Shown here piece after piece: positions 29,001 to 44,000 of a DNA stretch of 64,000 bases. Location: NCBI RefSeq assembly GCF_905220415.1, contig NC_059545.1:8132001-8196000 (forward strand), written 5' to 3'. The stretch's first letter is position 1, and each line of letters opens with the position of its first letter. The translations under genes and the position numbers were made by a program. A model generated the notes under the pieces. That model made no database searches and was not told where the DNA came from. It saw only the letters and a program-made list of their open reading frames with translations. The stretch is from Colias croceus (taxonomy: Eukaryota > Arthropoda > Insecta > Lepidoptera > Pieridae).

Positions 29001-32000
29001 TCCAATTAATTAAAACGCAAAAGTCCCCTTATCCATAACACACCATACCAGTGGTCAAAATCATTGAACCTTATAAATCACAACGAGTCGGCAAGCTCGA
29101 ATTTCCAGCCCCTATGGAGGGCCGCTGAAAGCCATACATCATATAGAGCTATTTAACAGTGCTTTATCATTTGGAAACCTGCACACAGCTATAGACAAGC
29201 GATTTCACCTGTTATTTATTACTCGTAAATAGATAGAGGGGACAATGCAGATTCTTCCAAAATTGAACAATGCTGTGGCTATACTATGTATTATTGTAAT
29301 ATTTCGTGTTTTTCGGAGAATTATTCATAAAATAATGATAAACGTTATCATTAAGTAGTACAAAATGTATCACTTTGAAATCATACTTTACGTAAGTTCT
29401 TCCTTACAATTTTTTTTAGTTAAATCACATGCCTATATATATAGGGTGCTACTACTCTCAGTTTCAGTTTCATCGGCACAATAAATAAATACACTTGTAT
29501 ACAAAATACCGAGTAGCTTATCTTTCTCTACAATACGTAACGTTTCACGCATGACACACATCAAACCTTTCAGCGACATTCACAAAGCGCCGCTCTATTT
29601 ACGGCGGCGCGACGTTCGCAAGTGACATTTCCTGAATGTCCCACACTGTTGTTACATACTACCACAGTTGACAGATATAACCTAAGGATATAACTGTATA
29701 CTGAAGGTATATTGAGATACTACTGGCGCGGGCGTCACAATACACGGTAGGTACGACAACGGTATTTAGCTTTGACGAGGCCAGGGTACAGCGATAAAGT
29801 TGCGAAACTTCTACATTCACAAGTAAACTAAATAATAATAGTGTTAACTTGTCATGTATTTTCTGTGATACATTTTGAAATTATCGCTGGCAATTTTGTG
29901 CTTGAGAAAAAAGTTCTATAGTACCAACTTCAAATCGAACATTTATCTTAAGTATAAACTTAAGTATATGAATATTTGTCGATTTGTTCATAGCGTTTAA
30001 CACATCGAACCACACAATGAAAAATCAAAGAACACATTCACATAATCCCTGACTAAACAACAGCCCAAATAATTCCCTAAACAAATTCAATCAAACTAGT
30101 AAAACCACAAACACATGAACAGAAATCTAAGCAAATTCAAATTCACCAGTTCGACCCAGATCCACTCCTTCCATACAAACGTCTGACTGCAACTTGTACA
30201 AGACTCGTGTCTTGTAGGTACTACAGGGACATGGAAAATCATTGAATCATTGGCTACAGGAAACGAAAGCAGCCTACTTGAGTACATTTGTGTCGCCAGT
30301 GTACTGGCACTGGCCGTATTTATGTTCGTGTATTGCGAAACACGCTACCCGTATATTAAGTACTGTTTGATCACCTTTTCGTCTAGTGACAAGTACGGCT
30401 ACAATACCAGGACCCAGGTTTGAGCCTAGGTATATTACTATCAAATTAAAATTTGTGAATTATGAACAAATATATGATTCAAAAGCACTTTTAAATACAT
30501 ATTATTTGTCCCGTCTTTATTCTTTAATTTAATCATTCTTTTACGTAGCAATTAGCGGACAACAGTTTTAGCATTTGACTTTAGTATTGAAATGACACAC
30601 TATGTTATTCCACTGATAAACAATTAGATAATCATACCTCTAAAAATACTGATTGTTTCCCTTATCATATTAGTATGTTCACAATGTAAATGAAAGTGAA
30701 CATACGTCACACTACATCCGGATATCTTATAGTGGTTAAACTAACGAGGCATTCATTCTAAACAAATACTATATTTAGCTGTTCCAACTTTGCTTTCCCA
30801 TATCAAACTGTCTACTATTACATTGGTAAAGTAAATCATATTAACACTACATAAGAAAGCACATTAAAGAGTGAAATGATAGACGACATAAGTACCTCTC
30901 CAACGCAACAACCGTCACAAAACATATGTTTTCACTCGGAATTCGTCACGCGTTTCTCCCCTAACACTAGATTTCACCCCCAGCAGCTAATAACTTAGAA
31001 AGCCTTGCGTTTGAACTTTGAATTCGCTCACAAGTCACATGACGCTCTTTATCTTTTGTTTGATTCTGAAAAAGCTAATTTCTAGCGTTCCTTTTAAAAC
31101 TCTGTTGATATCACTGATGACTATGAGCTTCAGTAAGATATTTAAGATACATTTTAACATACCTATAGGCATATCTAACATCAGTAGAATCGTACCTATT
31201 TTACAATGAGTAAGCTTTCTTGTTATTATTAATTCGTAATCTATAGACATAACCATAAAATAATATTTTATAAAACCATACTAAAAACCTTCAAAATCCC
31301 GCATCCAATTTTGAAATACAAAAGCCGCGCACATCACAAATCTCTGCACAATACTGCAGAATACCTGAAAGTGTAGCGAAAAACGGGTTTTCCAAACACT
31401 GGTTGCAACGAAACAACCCCTTACACTCGCCCAAGAGCGTCTAGACTTAACAAAAAACCCACCCCAACACAAACGTTCTTTATAACAAAGCCCTGCAAAA
31501 ATAACGAAATTTCTCTAAACTATCTTTTGAACTTTAAATTACGTTTTAGATATGCAAATCTCAAAAAACTTTTAATTTATCGTGATTAAACTTTTAACAA
31601 ATCTTTTTAATTAGTCACTTGAAATATATGAATACAATATACCTATTTTTAAAAGCAATACATTAATTGACGACAAAGTACCGTTAATTACAACAATATA
31701 GTTCCGAATAAATCAAATCACAATGAGTCGTTGAAAACAGTTATTAAATCAGAAATATCTGCAATGCGAAATACGAAATGAAGGTGTAAATGAATCTATA
31801 GTTACGTTTATTTGATAGTTAATAATTCCTGGTATCAAAATCAATACTACGTATTTGAAAACGTGTTTTGTAATTACCTCATTAAACTTCCATAGAAAAC
31901 TCATATCTTGTTTAACTTGTATAAAGAACCAATTCGTTACACAATACAAAGATATATTTTATTTCTTGTTGCGCTAATTTACTAGACCATATATTATTAT

Positions 32001-35000
32001 AAAACACAGTAGTTATATTTAACTACAGCTCATTATTATAAATTATATTACAAAACCACGTAATTTAACTAATAAAGCCTTGACAACAAACTATCAAAGA
32101 AGTAATCTCTTCATATAATTAATATAAAACATTAATAATAATAGTTTTAAAAAACTAAAAAACACGCTTTTTATAGAAAACCGAACTAAAAAATAGAAAA
32201 TTTTATCAAATTAGTGTATTATCATCGGTCCTCAATAAATCTACAAAGTTTGAACGAAATCTGGCCGTTTAAAGTGGGTCAAAATCGCGCCCAAAGAAGT
32301 CGGTTACAAACATACAAACATACAGGTGAAGCTAATATAAAGCGTGTAATAAAGCGTGTAAAAAAAGAATATTAAGATTCTTTTTAACTACGAGCTTGAA
32401 GTGTGCTTGCTTATTACTAGCGTTGAAAATAAGGAAAATCTCGGATTAAAGCGTCTCGTGCCTTTTAAGGTATAAGATGGACGTGCGATTCGTGTACTTT
32501 TATGGATCAGCGTAATTACTTGCCCGTGATTTATTTATATGGCTCTTTCTATTTAATAGAAGAAACGTGTATAAAATACAAAATCATTGTTTTATCCTGT
32601 TCAACTTTAGAAACTTTTCTTTTCAAAATGTTCACTAATTATTTCAAGGTATAATTTTTTTAAACGTCCAGTTTGCCCACCAAACATCCCTTCCATACAA
32701 AATTCACCCATACAAGTAGGTAGTCTACAAAATCACGTCAGGTGCCTCAGACCGACATCCGCACGGCTGGCTGCGTTCCCCTTTACCGCCTTACACCTTA
32801 CGACGTACGTGAGCGACGTTACGGCGACGCTACGTCTAACAGCCTCCTTGTAGCTTTTTAACGTAGTGACTGAGCATGGTTTTAATTTTTAAGTATTTAC
32901 TATATATAGATTTTAATATTTAATCATAGAATACGTAAAAGTAAAATCTCTTTGCGGTAAATTTTTATAAGTAAGCAAACGAAAAGTATTTTTATAGAAA
33001 ACAAAATATTTTTATCGAACTTCGACAGAGCTTTTCAGTTATAATCGATATCGTTTCATACAGCATAAGGTAAAATAATCGAGTTCCATAACTGAAACAT
33101 ATACCAATTTTATTATAACATATACAAATTTCACGTACCTAGGTATAAAAAAAAAATTCCGTATAAAAAAAACATGTAGTAAAATGTAATTAAAAAAAAT
33201 ACCAATTCTGTATTTTTAATTTTTTACTATCGACATAATATATGTATATATACGGCTCAATGTAACGCAGAGGCTAATGTAATTCATGACGTAACTCTGT
33301 TTTGGGTCTACGAACCCGAACATAAACACGCTTACAACACGCACTATTTCAAGTGCATACCAATGAAGCACATATTGTCAATATGGGTGACCGTTTCGAT
33401 TTTATCGTGTTTTTCAATTTTACCAGTTTCTGAGTACTTTTTCAACGTTGAATAGAAAGTGCTGTCTGTATAAGGTATGGTTGTCTTATTAGAATATATT
33501 TTCAACCTAAATATGGGAATCCAGTATTACCAGTTTAAAATATGTATTCTTCAAATGAAGTAATTTTTGAATTGAACAAAATATTAGGTACACATTATAC
33601 TGATACATATTTACGAATTCATTTTTCATTTAGCTCTACCAACTCTACCTGCAACATCAGCCAATTTTTCGATCGGTTTACGTACCTGTAACAAACAAGA
33701 CACAAATATTAAGTACACGATTAAAAATAACATATTACATTATTATAAACAATCACAATATTTCCCTCTTTTATGTTAATAATCAATAACCAAGTCACCC
33801 CTAATCAATCATTGTTCAAACAAAACATCCACATGTAGGGTAAATGCAATTAAGCCCGTGAGAACACCATAAGGGCATAAGATACAGGTGCATCTCGCAC
33901 ATTCTTGGTTTCTGAAACCCAGTAGTCGCACTTACACACTCCACTGAACTCGTGTTAATGACACACAGACGTAACGCGATACACGTAAAATTATATTACT
34001 ACTATAGCCACTCGTACATGCGATTATCGTCAATAGTAAATAGATGATTGTCACTGCAACTCGATACGTGATGGGTACTGACATATCAAGGTTAGAGTGA
34101 TTCTCAATGTAACCTTGTATCGAGGTATTCTTAGTATGATAAATGTTTCCGTTTTGAGCATAGTTATATCGGTATTTGAAGCGAATTGTGGAATAGTAAT
34201 CTCTCATAATGTTTAGTTGTGGTTAGGGTTGTTTAGGTTAGAGTTGCGTATATACCTATACGCCTTGCGTTATCTAAGCGTCTTGTTCGTAAAATGCAAC
34301 AATATAAGTCAAGTTAAATATTGATCTAATTTAATGTTTAAATTGGATTAACAAAATTGTTGATAGAATAAAGTATACAGAAAATATTCGTATTTCTACC
34401 ACTTGCAAAAAAAAAAATCATAAATAGGGAGAAAGGTCAAATTTAAAAGCTACAGTAAAATTAAACACTAACAGTACGATATATTTACTTACTTACAAAA
34501 TTATTATCAATAAACCCTTTGTGTTAATTGCACGAAACTGTATAAGCTCATTAATTAAATTCGATATAAAGTGCAACGCTCGTTTAGTCTTTACCTTATA
34601 AGGATTCGCTAGTAAAATTACATTTCCACTAACATTACATATTCTGTTCCTGTTTATTATCTCGATAAGTAATTTCTAATGAAACTTCGTTATTGCTTAA
34701 GCCGATATTGAATGCAAATTCTGTCTGGACCTATGGCTTCTAACCCATGGGTGATTATTTGCTAATTTGCTTTCAATTGCTCACGAATATCATCACATAT
34801 TTATAATTTTAATTGGAATAAAATACATGTAGATATTATCATTATCATGAAGGCATGGGATACGAAAGGTTGCTTTGTTTTTTTGTGTCTTGTTTTGGAA
34901 GTGAATTGTGTATTAATTTTAGCTGATACGGTTAAAAATCTTCGGTATAAGTACTTAAAATATATTAAAATATGCGTAGATAGGCAAAATAGTATCCGAA

Positions 35001-38000
35001 AATAAGTAGGTAGGTAGCTATTAATATTTAAAAAAATAAAATACAAAAGTATATGTTTCAACATCAAGTTAGTATATTTTCATCGAAGCTATGTTATAAA
35101 ATTCTTCACAAAGCAATCTTCTCAAACTTAATTTTGCATATTTTTATACTAATTTTGCGTTATTTTAACACAAAGATTATTCTCTATCTATTTTACTTCA
35201 TCAGTATTCACACAGCTCTAACCTCGATGAAAATCACTGGTACAATATATCTACGTACCTACTATGTCACTTGCGTTATAACTTCCTAACATGGTAAAGC
35301 GCAGGCCCTCTGAAAATGGATTAACTGCCTTTTGCTCCGGTCGTTTATAACATGTCACAATTTGTCGCTACAGTTTCGTCATTTAATCGTTTCCAATTAA
35401 GTATTGTTTTATGTGTTTACAAGGGAAATAATATTATTTAGGGAGAGTAATGTTTGAACACGTATACTTTCGGTTGTTTTAACTAATACTCGTACCAACA
35501 TAACTTATAAAATTGCTCTACATTTATCTTGAACTCTACACTCTATATTTGAAGGTTTTGACAACCGTTTTATTGGAAATTACTCTAGATTTTCTATAGG
35601 TATAGGATATTTATTATACATAATATTATAAATATAATAAGACATATTGTATTATGGAGTCCATAATATGGACATCCTGTGCATAGGATGTAATTTGAAG
35701 GAAACTACTGTAGCAATACAAATGATACACCATTTTCTGATTCCTTACTAAACCTATCAAAACAATGAAAATGTAAACAAGATTAAACATATTATCTTTG
35801 AATAAATTACTAGGCATATATATTATCAAATGTATTATATTATAACCGCTTGAATACCGCGGTTGACCACATCGAGACAAACCCACCATAGCGAGATCCC
35901 GTATATTTTCAATTTGTTACTCGAATTCAAACCAATCTCTTAGTTATGAGAAATCATTTCATGCTTCATTTAGTTCGAAAGGCAAATATTTACAACAGAA
36001 TATTTTATTCAGTAAGACAATTAAAGTTAAGATGATATCAAGCTACTTATACAGATGCTTGGTTTTTAAATTCGCAGCCTTTATCCCTTAATTATATTCT
36101 TCACAACGGTACTCGACATACTTCTGAACTACATTTTAAAACTACCTTACAAAAAAAAACTTTAAGCATTGTATGCGTCATGAAGGTTTCATTGTTACTA
36201 CTTTTTACAACAGGTACCTAATTGTTATGTAAAATGCCTACTCAAAAGCGCTTTTAAAACAAGTCTTGTTGTACCTATGAATAAACATTAAAGTTTGAGT
36301 ATGAATTAATGGCCCTTTTCCTACGAAGTTGACTGACTTTCTGACCTTAAATCTTTATTCTAGTTGTAGAATTTGGATTGTAATTAATATTTCCCTCCGT
36401 TTTTTAGTGGTGTGATAATAGATGACGTAACTTGCAGGTGATTCACCGTGTCTGTTTATCAAACTTGAAGCTGACCCAGAAATTTAATGGTGATTCATGA
36501 TGAACCGTTTCTTAGAAAAGACAATTATCTTTATAATCTCGTAAATACAAACAAAAGATGTATTTTTAAATTCCATCATCTATTCACAAATAACTACGAT
36601 GCTTATCGGTTTAACATTTTTAATTGTTATAAAATTACAATACTTTTATACATATTTTTTACAAGACTTTTGACAAAATAAACATAGAAAGAGATTTCCA
36701 AGTCACATTAAAAATCCCATTACACCAAATTTACACCATTTAAGTTCAACCACACCTATTCTACAAAATCTTCAAATAAAAACGCTTACGCACTCCTAAC
36801 GACGGTGTGAAAGTTGCCATACGACTTATTCCATCAAACTCCGACCCATACATAGACATCGCACCTCATAAAGGGCCACCAAAGGGACCTAATTACTTGT
36901 GCAACTAGCTTGAAGCGCGACTGTACGTGTCGAAATAACAGGTGAACAAGTATCAACTATTTATTAGCAATTCTATTAACAGGTACACAGTTGGTTATCA
37001 CATTTATTACGAATGCAATGCAACTGAACTTTAATATTAATTAATGGGATAGAGTAACAATCGATTGATTATTCATTTAGGGTTATTTTTTTAATTTAAT
37101 TGAAAATATCCATTACCTAATTTAAGTGATTTAATTTATTCAATCCTTAGTATAGAACATAATATCAGAAGCCGATATAGAAATGACCCAAAAAATGTGT
37201 CTTATTTTGTTTAACTTGATGCTTTATTAAATCGCGTTATCATTATTGTTAAGTACAAAAAATATCAACGCACACGACGTACATACTGTCATACCTACAA
37301 GAAAACCATTTCTCATGAGATAACTTCCTATCGTAAGATTAATAAAGAAAAAAATACAAGACACAAGTAATAAATAGCCGAGAGGCGAGTAACAAATGAT
37401 GTGCTAGAGCTGCCCTCCGCTAGGCACCTGCTGCGATCGCCTTAGGGTGGTTTTTCACCAGAGATGTGCTATGCTACGTTGCTGTGAATGCGTTTGATGT
37501 TCACCAATCATATTCATTGATACATACAGCTTTTACAACTAAGATACGTTTTTATATGGAAGTGTGCGTGTTATGGATTTATGCAGTGGATGGTTACTAG
37601 TGATGTGACTATGTGCAAGACGGAGCTTACAATCAATACATCGCATAGGTCGAGCTGTGCATCTTCCTAGCACAGTTTACTTGCACCGCTATCAGTGGAA
37701 ACGGTCACATAGTTATAATAGCGGCGACATTTTCACAGCACTCGTACCGCACAGCTCTGATGGAAAAGCATCCTTCGAGGCCTTACGCCGCTTTACTAAC
37801 ACATAGCTTATAGAGGCTTATGAAATTACACCTTAGTACATAATTCGCTAACGTTTTATTGACGATTTATTACTATATTACTTACGATGCTTCTTGTTAG
37901 CGTGTAACTTTATTTTGATTGCGAATATCCTTGGTACCCTGTTTCCTTGACTCTACTAAAATTTATTTTTTTAAGATAAGAGGAATATAAAACGGAAGTA

Positions 38001-41000
38001 TTAGAACTTTTGCCAGTGAAGTGAAATAATATTCCAAGTCACACAAAAGAAACGTTAAAAAAAGGTAAAGATCTTATCAAAGCTAATAACTTTCCTAATC
38101 TTCTACTTTTAAGAAGACAAGATAAGCATAGAGCAAACTTGAATACCTTTTATGAAGCTTTGACATCTTTATAGTGTTAGTTTTAATTAGCGCAATAAAA
38201 AGAGACTCTTTTAATCCTTATATTATGAAACAATAGTATCTACGTCTTTTGCTATATGCGGTATCATGAAATTTTCCAAGCTCAAACTCAAACATTTATT
38301 TACTTTTGAATAATCATAACATATTTTAACATTTACCACCGAAAAGAATTATACCTTTGTAGCTTTCACAAATAATTCATATTTTCTTTAGTGGGATTCG
38401 AAATTAATAAAACAGTCAAAATGTTTTTTTGTTTGCTCATATATAAAACGTAACAGTTTCAGCTAAATCTGTAGATACTGCGAGATAAACATACATACAT
38501 TACGTATACACATGCACCTTTCGCATTACAACCTACGTCCTACATCATAACAAAAACGACCAGTCGACAGCTTAACACAAAAACTTCTAACGCAGTCACA
38601 GCCGCTAATAATCGCTATATAGGCTCTATTAATTAATATCATTACTAGACCCTTACTCCGTTAGAGGACAACCACCTCCTACGGAAGCCTTTTACCTCGG
38701 CTCAAGCACAAATATATAAGAAGAGATAATATTGCTTTACAATTACGATAGAGGTATTTATGCCCACTATTACCTACCTACCTGTATCTAATCGACTGCT
38801 AATGTTCATCGTGTAAACGCCGCGCTTTAGGTAAAGGTAAATTGCACGATAACGTCGACTTGAGTAAATATCACACTTAATCTGTGCAACGTTTAAAAGT
38901 TTAAAACATAATCTAATTATAAAACGACTTTGGTGCTGTGAATGCAAGTGCAGTTAAATTTAAATTTTATGTTATTTTCAACAGATTGATGTTTCGCGTA
39001 ATTTCCTTAAATCGAAATAAATAAGATAACTATAACAAATTAATAATATTATTGATGTATTAACGTGCAAAGCTTTTCGAAATAATTTGAAGCCGTCATA
39101 AAATGACTATCTAGCTTTTTACTTGAATTCTCTATCTGCATTATTATAATAATATTGTATTCAACCAAAGTAGATATACGCTCGACAAAAGTTGATCGAA
39201 ACAAAACAAGGTTTATATAATGTTTCTACGTTGGGTACATTTTGTTAGAATTATGGGGAGAGCGCTTTCTGTTTATTTTAACAAAAACTTTGTATTCTCG
39301 GCTCTTGCTGCGACAAATGTTTACTGCGAAATTCCTGGTTAATTGAAACTATAGTACTTTAAAACGTACCTAGTAGCTATTTTACGTAGTTTTAAATCGC
39401 CGGTAAAGCCTGCGGTTTACTTGCTTCCCGTATGCAGTTCCGAAAACATATTAGGAGGAAGTTTACATCCCGGATGTTAAACTTAAGCAATTAAGAGCTC
39501 TATACTACCTTCGAATTATGGTTTTCAATTACAAAATAACTTAAGAATCAATGAAGTCTGATAAAGCAAATGTGTATGAGAATAATTATTATATAATAAT
39601 TATTTCAATATAATAATTTTATTTTAACTACAAGTTAGTAATCTACTTCATGATTATAATGAAAAACACTTTAGATATATAATACGGCATGCAAATACTC
39701 TTCATAACAAAGGATTATTTTGACACAGTTAAAGTAATATTACAAGATTGAAAACAACTCTTTTATTCAATTCAAACATCACAACATAGTCACTCAAATG
39801 ACCACCAACCAACTTTACCAACCTCCACCGATCCCTCCTATCTCGGAATTACACATCTTTCCAGAGATCGCAAACACATCAGATCGAAAGAAACTCGAAG
39901 AAGAGTAATTGATTCCCTCCACAGAGTGGAAGCTGCATCAATCAAACCGAGACGAGACAGGCTCATCGCGTGTAGCCACTTCGTTTCCGAGAAAACAATT
40001 CGCAGTACCTACCTACCATTACGACGCTTCAATCACACCTCTTGATGATGTTTCATTTTTTTATGGGAAATTACACGATGTTAAGGTCAGGTTATCGTTC
40101 TTTTGGTGCCTACATTGTACGAATTATTATTGCCAAACTAACAGGTAAGTTAGTAAATATTGATAATGGTGAAACTCATATTTTATGAGCTTTAAATTAT
40201 CGTTTTTTATTTATGATTAGAAACAAATCAATATAAGTCATAAATTGTATATTCTATTAAAGTTCTGTTCAAAATATAGTCACTTATCAATTAAGCTCTC
40301 GACTTTAAGTCGTACGAAACAATACAAAAGCTCCCCACAATATAACTCTATGAAATCTTATCTCTTACAGTACCTACCAAAAATTCTGTATATGCAATGT
40401 GTTCTTGAATTCATCAAGAACACAAGTACATACTTTGCAGCCTTATCTCTTTCAACGAAGAGTTCCACGAGGAAAAAAGTCCAAAGTTCAAACGCTAATC
40501 ATTACGTAATCAACCGGTCATAAGCTCAATACAAAATACTAGCTGTTTAATTAACATATATGCGCGGCGTGTCACATGCAGCATGCACACGATTTCGAAT
40601 AAAACAAACAGGTAGGTAATTAGAATGTTGTGTAAGGAATTAATCTCATTAAACACAAGAGAACGACGCTGATCGCCGCCCCTTGAAGCGTCGGGTTTAA
40701 TAATAAACAATTAATCGTATTACGAAGCTGTTGTTTTATTCATTTAAACGTCTAGAGCCGATTTCTTATGTAAGGCGTTTATAAATAATTGTATTTAGTT
40801 GTTTTCCCACCGACGGATTTATATAACTTAAGATACCTACTTCAATTACTATTACAACTTTGTTGTTAAGACTCCTTGTTCATAATAAAGATATCACCTT
40901 AAATCATCTTAATTAAGTTTGCCTAAAAAGAACTAGTTATTACGAATCCAAATCACTATTTCACATTCGAAAACATTTGGTCGTATCAAAGACCAATAAA

Positions 41001-44000
41001 CATTCCGAGAATAAATGCATTAAGTTAAAATGTAAGGTAAGTTTAAATAAACTATTTTTTTGTTTGGAATCCCCTCTGTACGTTGAACGGTAAATATAAA
41101 CGTAAGCTGCTATTGTTGCAAGCGATAAAATGTTGAAAAATATAATTATAGAATACTTTGTATGTTGCAGTTTAAAAATACATACGCTAAATTGTATTAC
41201 TAGTTCTTTTGCAACAAAGTTCACTACACGACTGGTCTTCATCAGCCCTGCCAGAAAATACGTAATTAAATTATTTTTATTTTGTAGTATTCTATAGTCT
41301 ACTTTTAAAAGTTTTGTTCGGAAGTTATAATGAGGCTGCGTTGTGCGCAGCAAATTATTTAATACAGTATCGAACAGACATACAGTTAGTTATTTTTCAG
41401 ATATATATAATTGGTAATTTTTTGAAGAATAAAAATTATTTTAAAAGTAGATATATGTAAAAGCAAAATCAAATATGTATGTATATCATAATGTTATTTA
41501 CATATTCGCATATATTTCAATTCATTACGGAATACAGGATATACATGAAATAAAGGAAGGCAAGTATTTACAATTTATATCAAAACCTAGGTGCTCAGGT
41601 AACTGAGGCTCAAGGTTCACGATGAATAGCAATTGGCCAATACCGTGAAACAAGCAGTCTTATAATAGGCCTTCTTCACAATGAGCAGTGTTGGGCGAGT
41701 AGAGGCAATCACGACAGTGAAGTCGAGGGCCTAAATCCATCAACGAACGAAGGGCAAACATCGACAATTATTTGTTGGGCCAACGCTTTCGATTGTGTAC
41801 AGGGCCTAGGGTGTGTTAAATTACTCGTCATATTCATCACAAAATTGCATTTCAATTCAAGAGACCACACGTTGCTTCGATGAGGTAATATTTAATAATA
41901 TATATACATACATATTAGATAATACATAGATACTTATTGTATAATTTACGTACATAATAAATGCATGTCGCGATGAAAACATGAATAATGAGCACACGGT
42001 CATCCATCATTAAATTTAAATTGTTATTTAAGAGTAAATGATGGATGCAATAAGATATATTGATTTTAATGCGTAGTGCATTAACTATAGGTACATAATG
42101 AAGATGGTAATGTTTAGTTTAATAACATTATATTATATTTGTATTAAATAAAATGTATTTATGCAATAGGACATATGTACTTATCCTATAGGTACACATT
42201 ATTATATAACTTAAGTACTTAAACGTATATAATAAAGCATGTTTGAAATTGAATCTGTATGTTTTTTTTTATTTACCAATAGCAGAAATATTCACAGTAT
42301 ATTTGATAGAATCATAGCCGTAACAAAATAAAGCTGCACTGTATTTTACTCGTCAATCTTTTTAGCATATCAAAAAAAATCTAAAAGTTAAAATATAAAA
42401 ATAAACAAAACGAAGCGCAATAAATTGAGGCGCTAATGAAATTATATCAGCACAGATAAGATAATAACGGTGCAACAGCTCATATAATTATATGCCGACA
42501 AGGAAAACAAGTATCCTTGTTATGTTTCTCTTATTATACAAGTACTATAGATATATTTATTATTCAACCATCTGACCATAATATGTGAAATGCTGAATTT
42601 CTAAACGACTAATTCCGTATAAAATTAACACTGTTTATTTTGGTTTATGGAATTGAAGAAATACATATACCAAAATTAAACTATAAAAATACAGTGCAAT
42701 CAAAAATCAATCAATCATTTCATTATCAAAGGAAAGTTATTATTTTAGATTATATAGATTAGTTAGAATATAAAGTATAAACGCACCTAATTGAAAAATC
42801 CAATTATTTTAGCAATTATTTACTTTATCTCTCACTAAACAAGAATAGTGTCACATTACTCACAAAAATATCGCAGTTAGATTTATATTTACCTGATAAG
42901 CAGTTTACTCACGCTGACCTGAATAGTACCATCATTAAGGGCGGCCGTACACGGACCGCTCGAGCAGTTAACGGCTGAGCGACGTACACGGACGGCTCGA
43001 GCGGTCGGCGTCAACTGCTCGAGCCGTCGGTTGTTGACCGCTCGAGCCGTCGCTACCAACCGCTCGAGCCGTTGATTTTTTTGACTAGTCAAGTCATTGA
43101 TTTTCAGGGGTATAGGGAGCCGTCGACGGCTCTAGCGCAGTCAACGGCTCGAGCAGTCAGTGTATGCCTCACGACCGCTCGCGAGCCGTCAACGGCACAG
43201 TGGAATTTCGTCATGCAGTTGACGGCTTGAAGCGGTCGCGACGGCTCGAGCCGTCACGTGTACGGCGGTGCATGAATGCCTATAGTTCACCGCGCGGTCG
43301 CGGCTTCAAGCGGTCGGTCTCAACTGCTTGAAGCGGTCCGTGTACGGCCGCCCTAAGATGGCAAATGAGCCCCATACAAGACCCTTTGACCTATCACATT
43401 AATTGCTCCATTTATAAAGAGAAAGCCGCTTTCACGCGACGGAAGTGCGCAACACACGGACAGACAGAGACACGAACTCTTTCATATATATATCTACTGA
43501 CCTCTAACAATGACTTCATGCAAATGCTACACGACCAAATCATGGTGTGTCAATCTATCCAATGATCGTAATGAATGTGGTAGCTATTGAAACTGTATGG
43601 ATTATAGAACATAATTTATTTGATTGATTATTGTGCGGCGTTTGACAAGGCTAGGTTTTAAGGCTTGGCTGAGCTTAGTACCTATAAGTTAATTCATTTG
43701 AGTGTAGTAGTAGTAGTTCAGGATACATCGCCCATTTTTGCAAGTGACTACTATCAAGCTAATTTTCCGTTTGTAGCTTTATTTTGATGAGACGCCCAAT
43801 AATTTCGTGTACGAAAGTCTCGATTGTGGTAGCTAACAGAGATAACAAGGATAAAAATTTTTGATTTGATGGAACTCTCAAAATTTATTACTAACTGAAT
43901 TTTTTTTTTGTTCAATCTCAAGATAATTACCTAAATTATTCGAAAAAATATTTGTCCTACAAAATCTATGGTTGGTTCAAAGAGTCCCCCTTTCCAAAGT

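Larger units (their letters stand above)
37774..42938 (-). other. Giant supervillin intron, third part
   Basis: AT-rich intron. Visible: a LINE-tail fragment at 38279-38345, a perfect AT palindrome at 39581-39604, and an 11-bp inverted repeat CATCCATCATT/AATGATGGATG at 42001-42047. About 39790-40050 (plus strand) is GC-richer with a basic open frame lacking a start, and I do not call it a gene. About 41580-41800 is also GC-richer and unplaced. Confidence 0.55.

Noticed and set aside
39790..40050. Basic plus-strand open stretch (RRRVIDSLHRVEAASIK) considered as an exon of a nested gene
   Set aside because: No start codon in frame, no neighbouring exon found and no recognisable family.
40961..41353. 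130-codon minus-strand open frame
   Set aside because: Composition follows local AT bias, with no domain, clear splice sites or conservation evidence.
42889..43092. Open frame with repeated TARAV and RRLEQL
   Set aside because: A direct product of the CGGCTCGAGC repeats inside the Harbinger-like MITE, not a protein gene.
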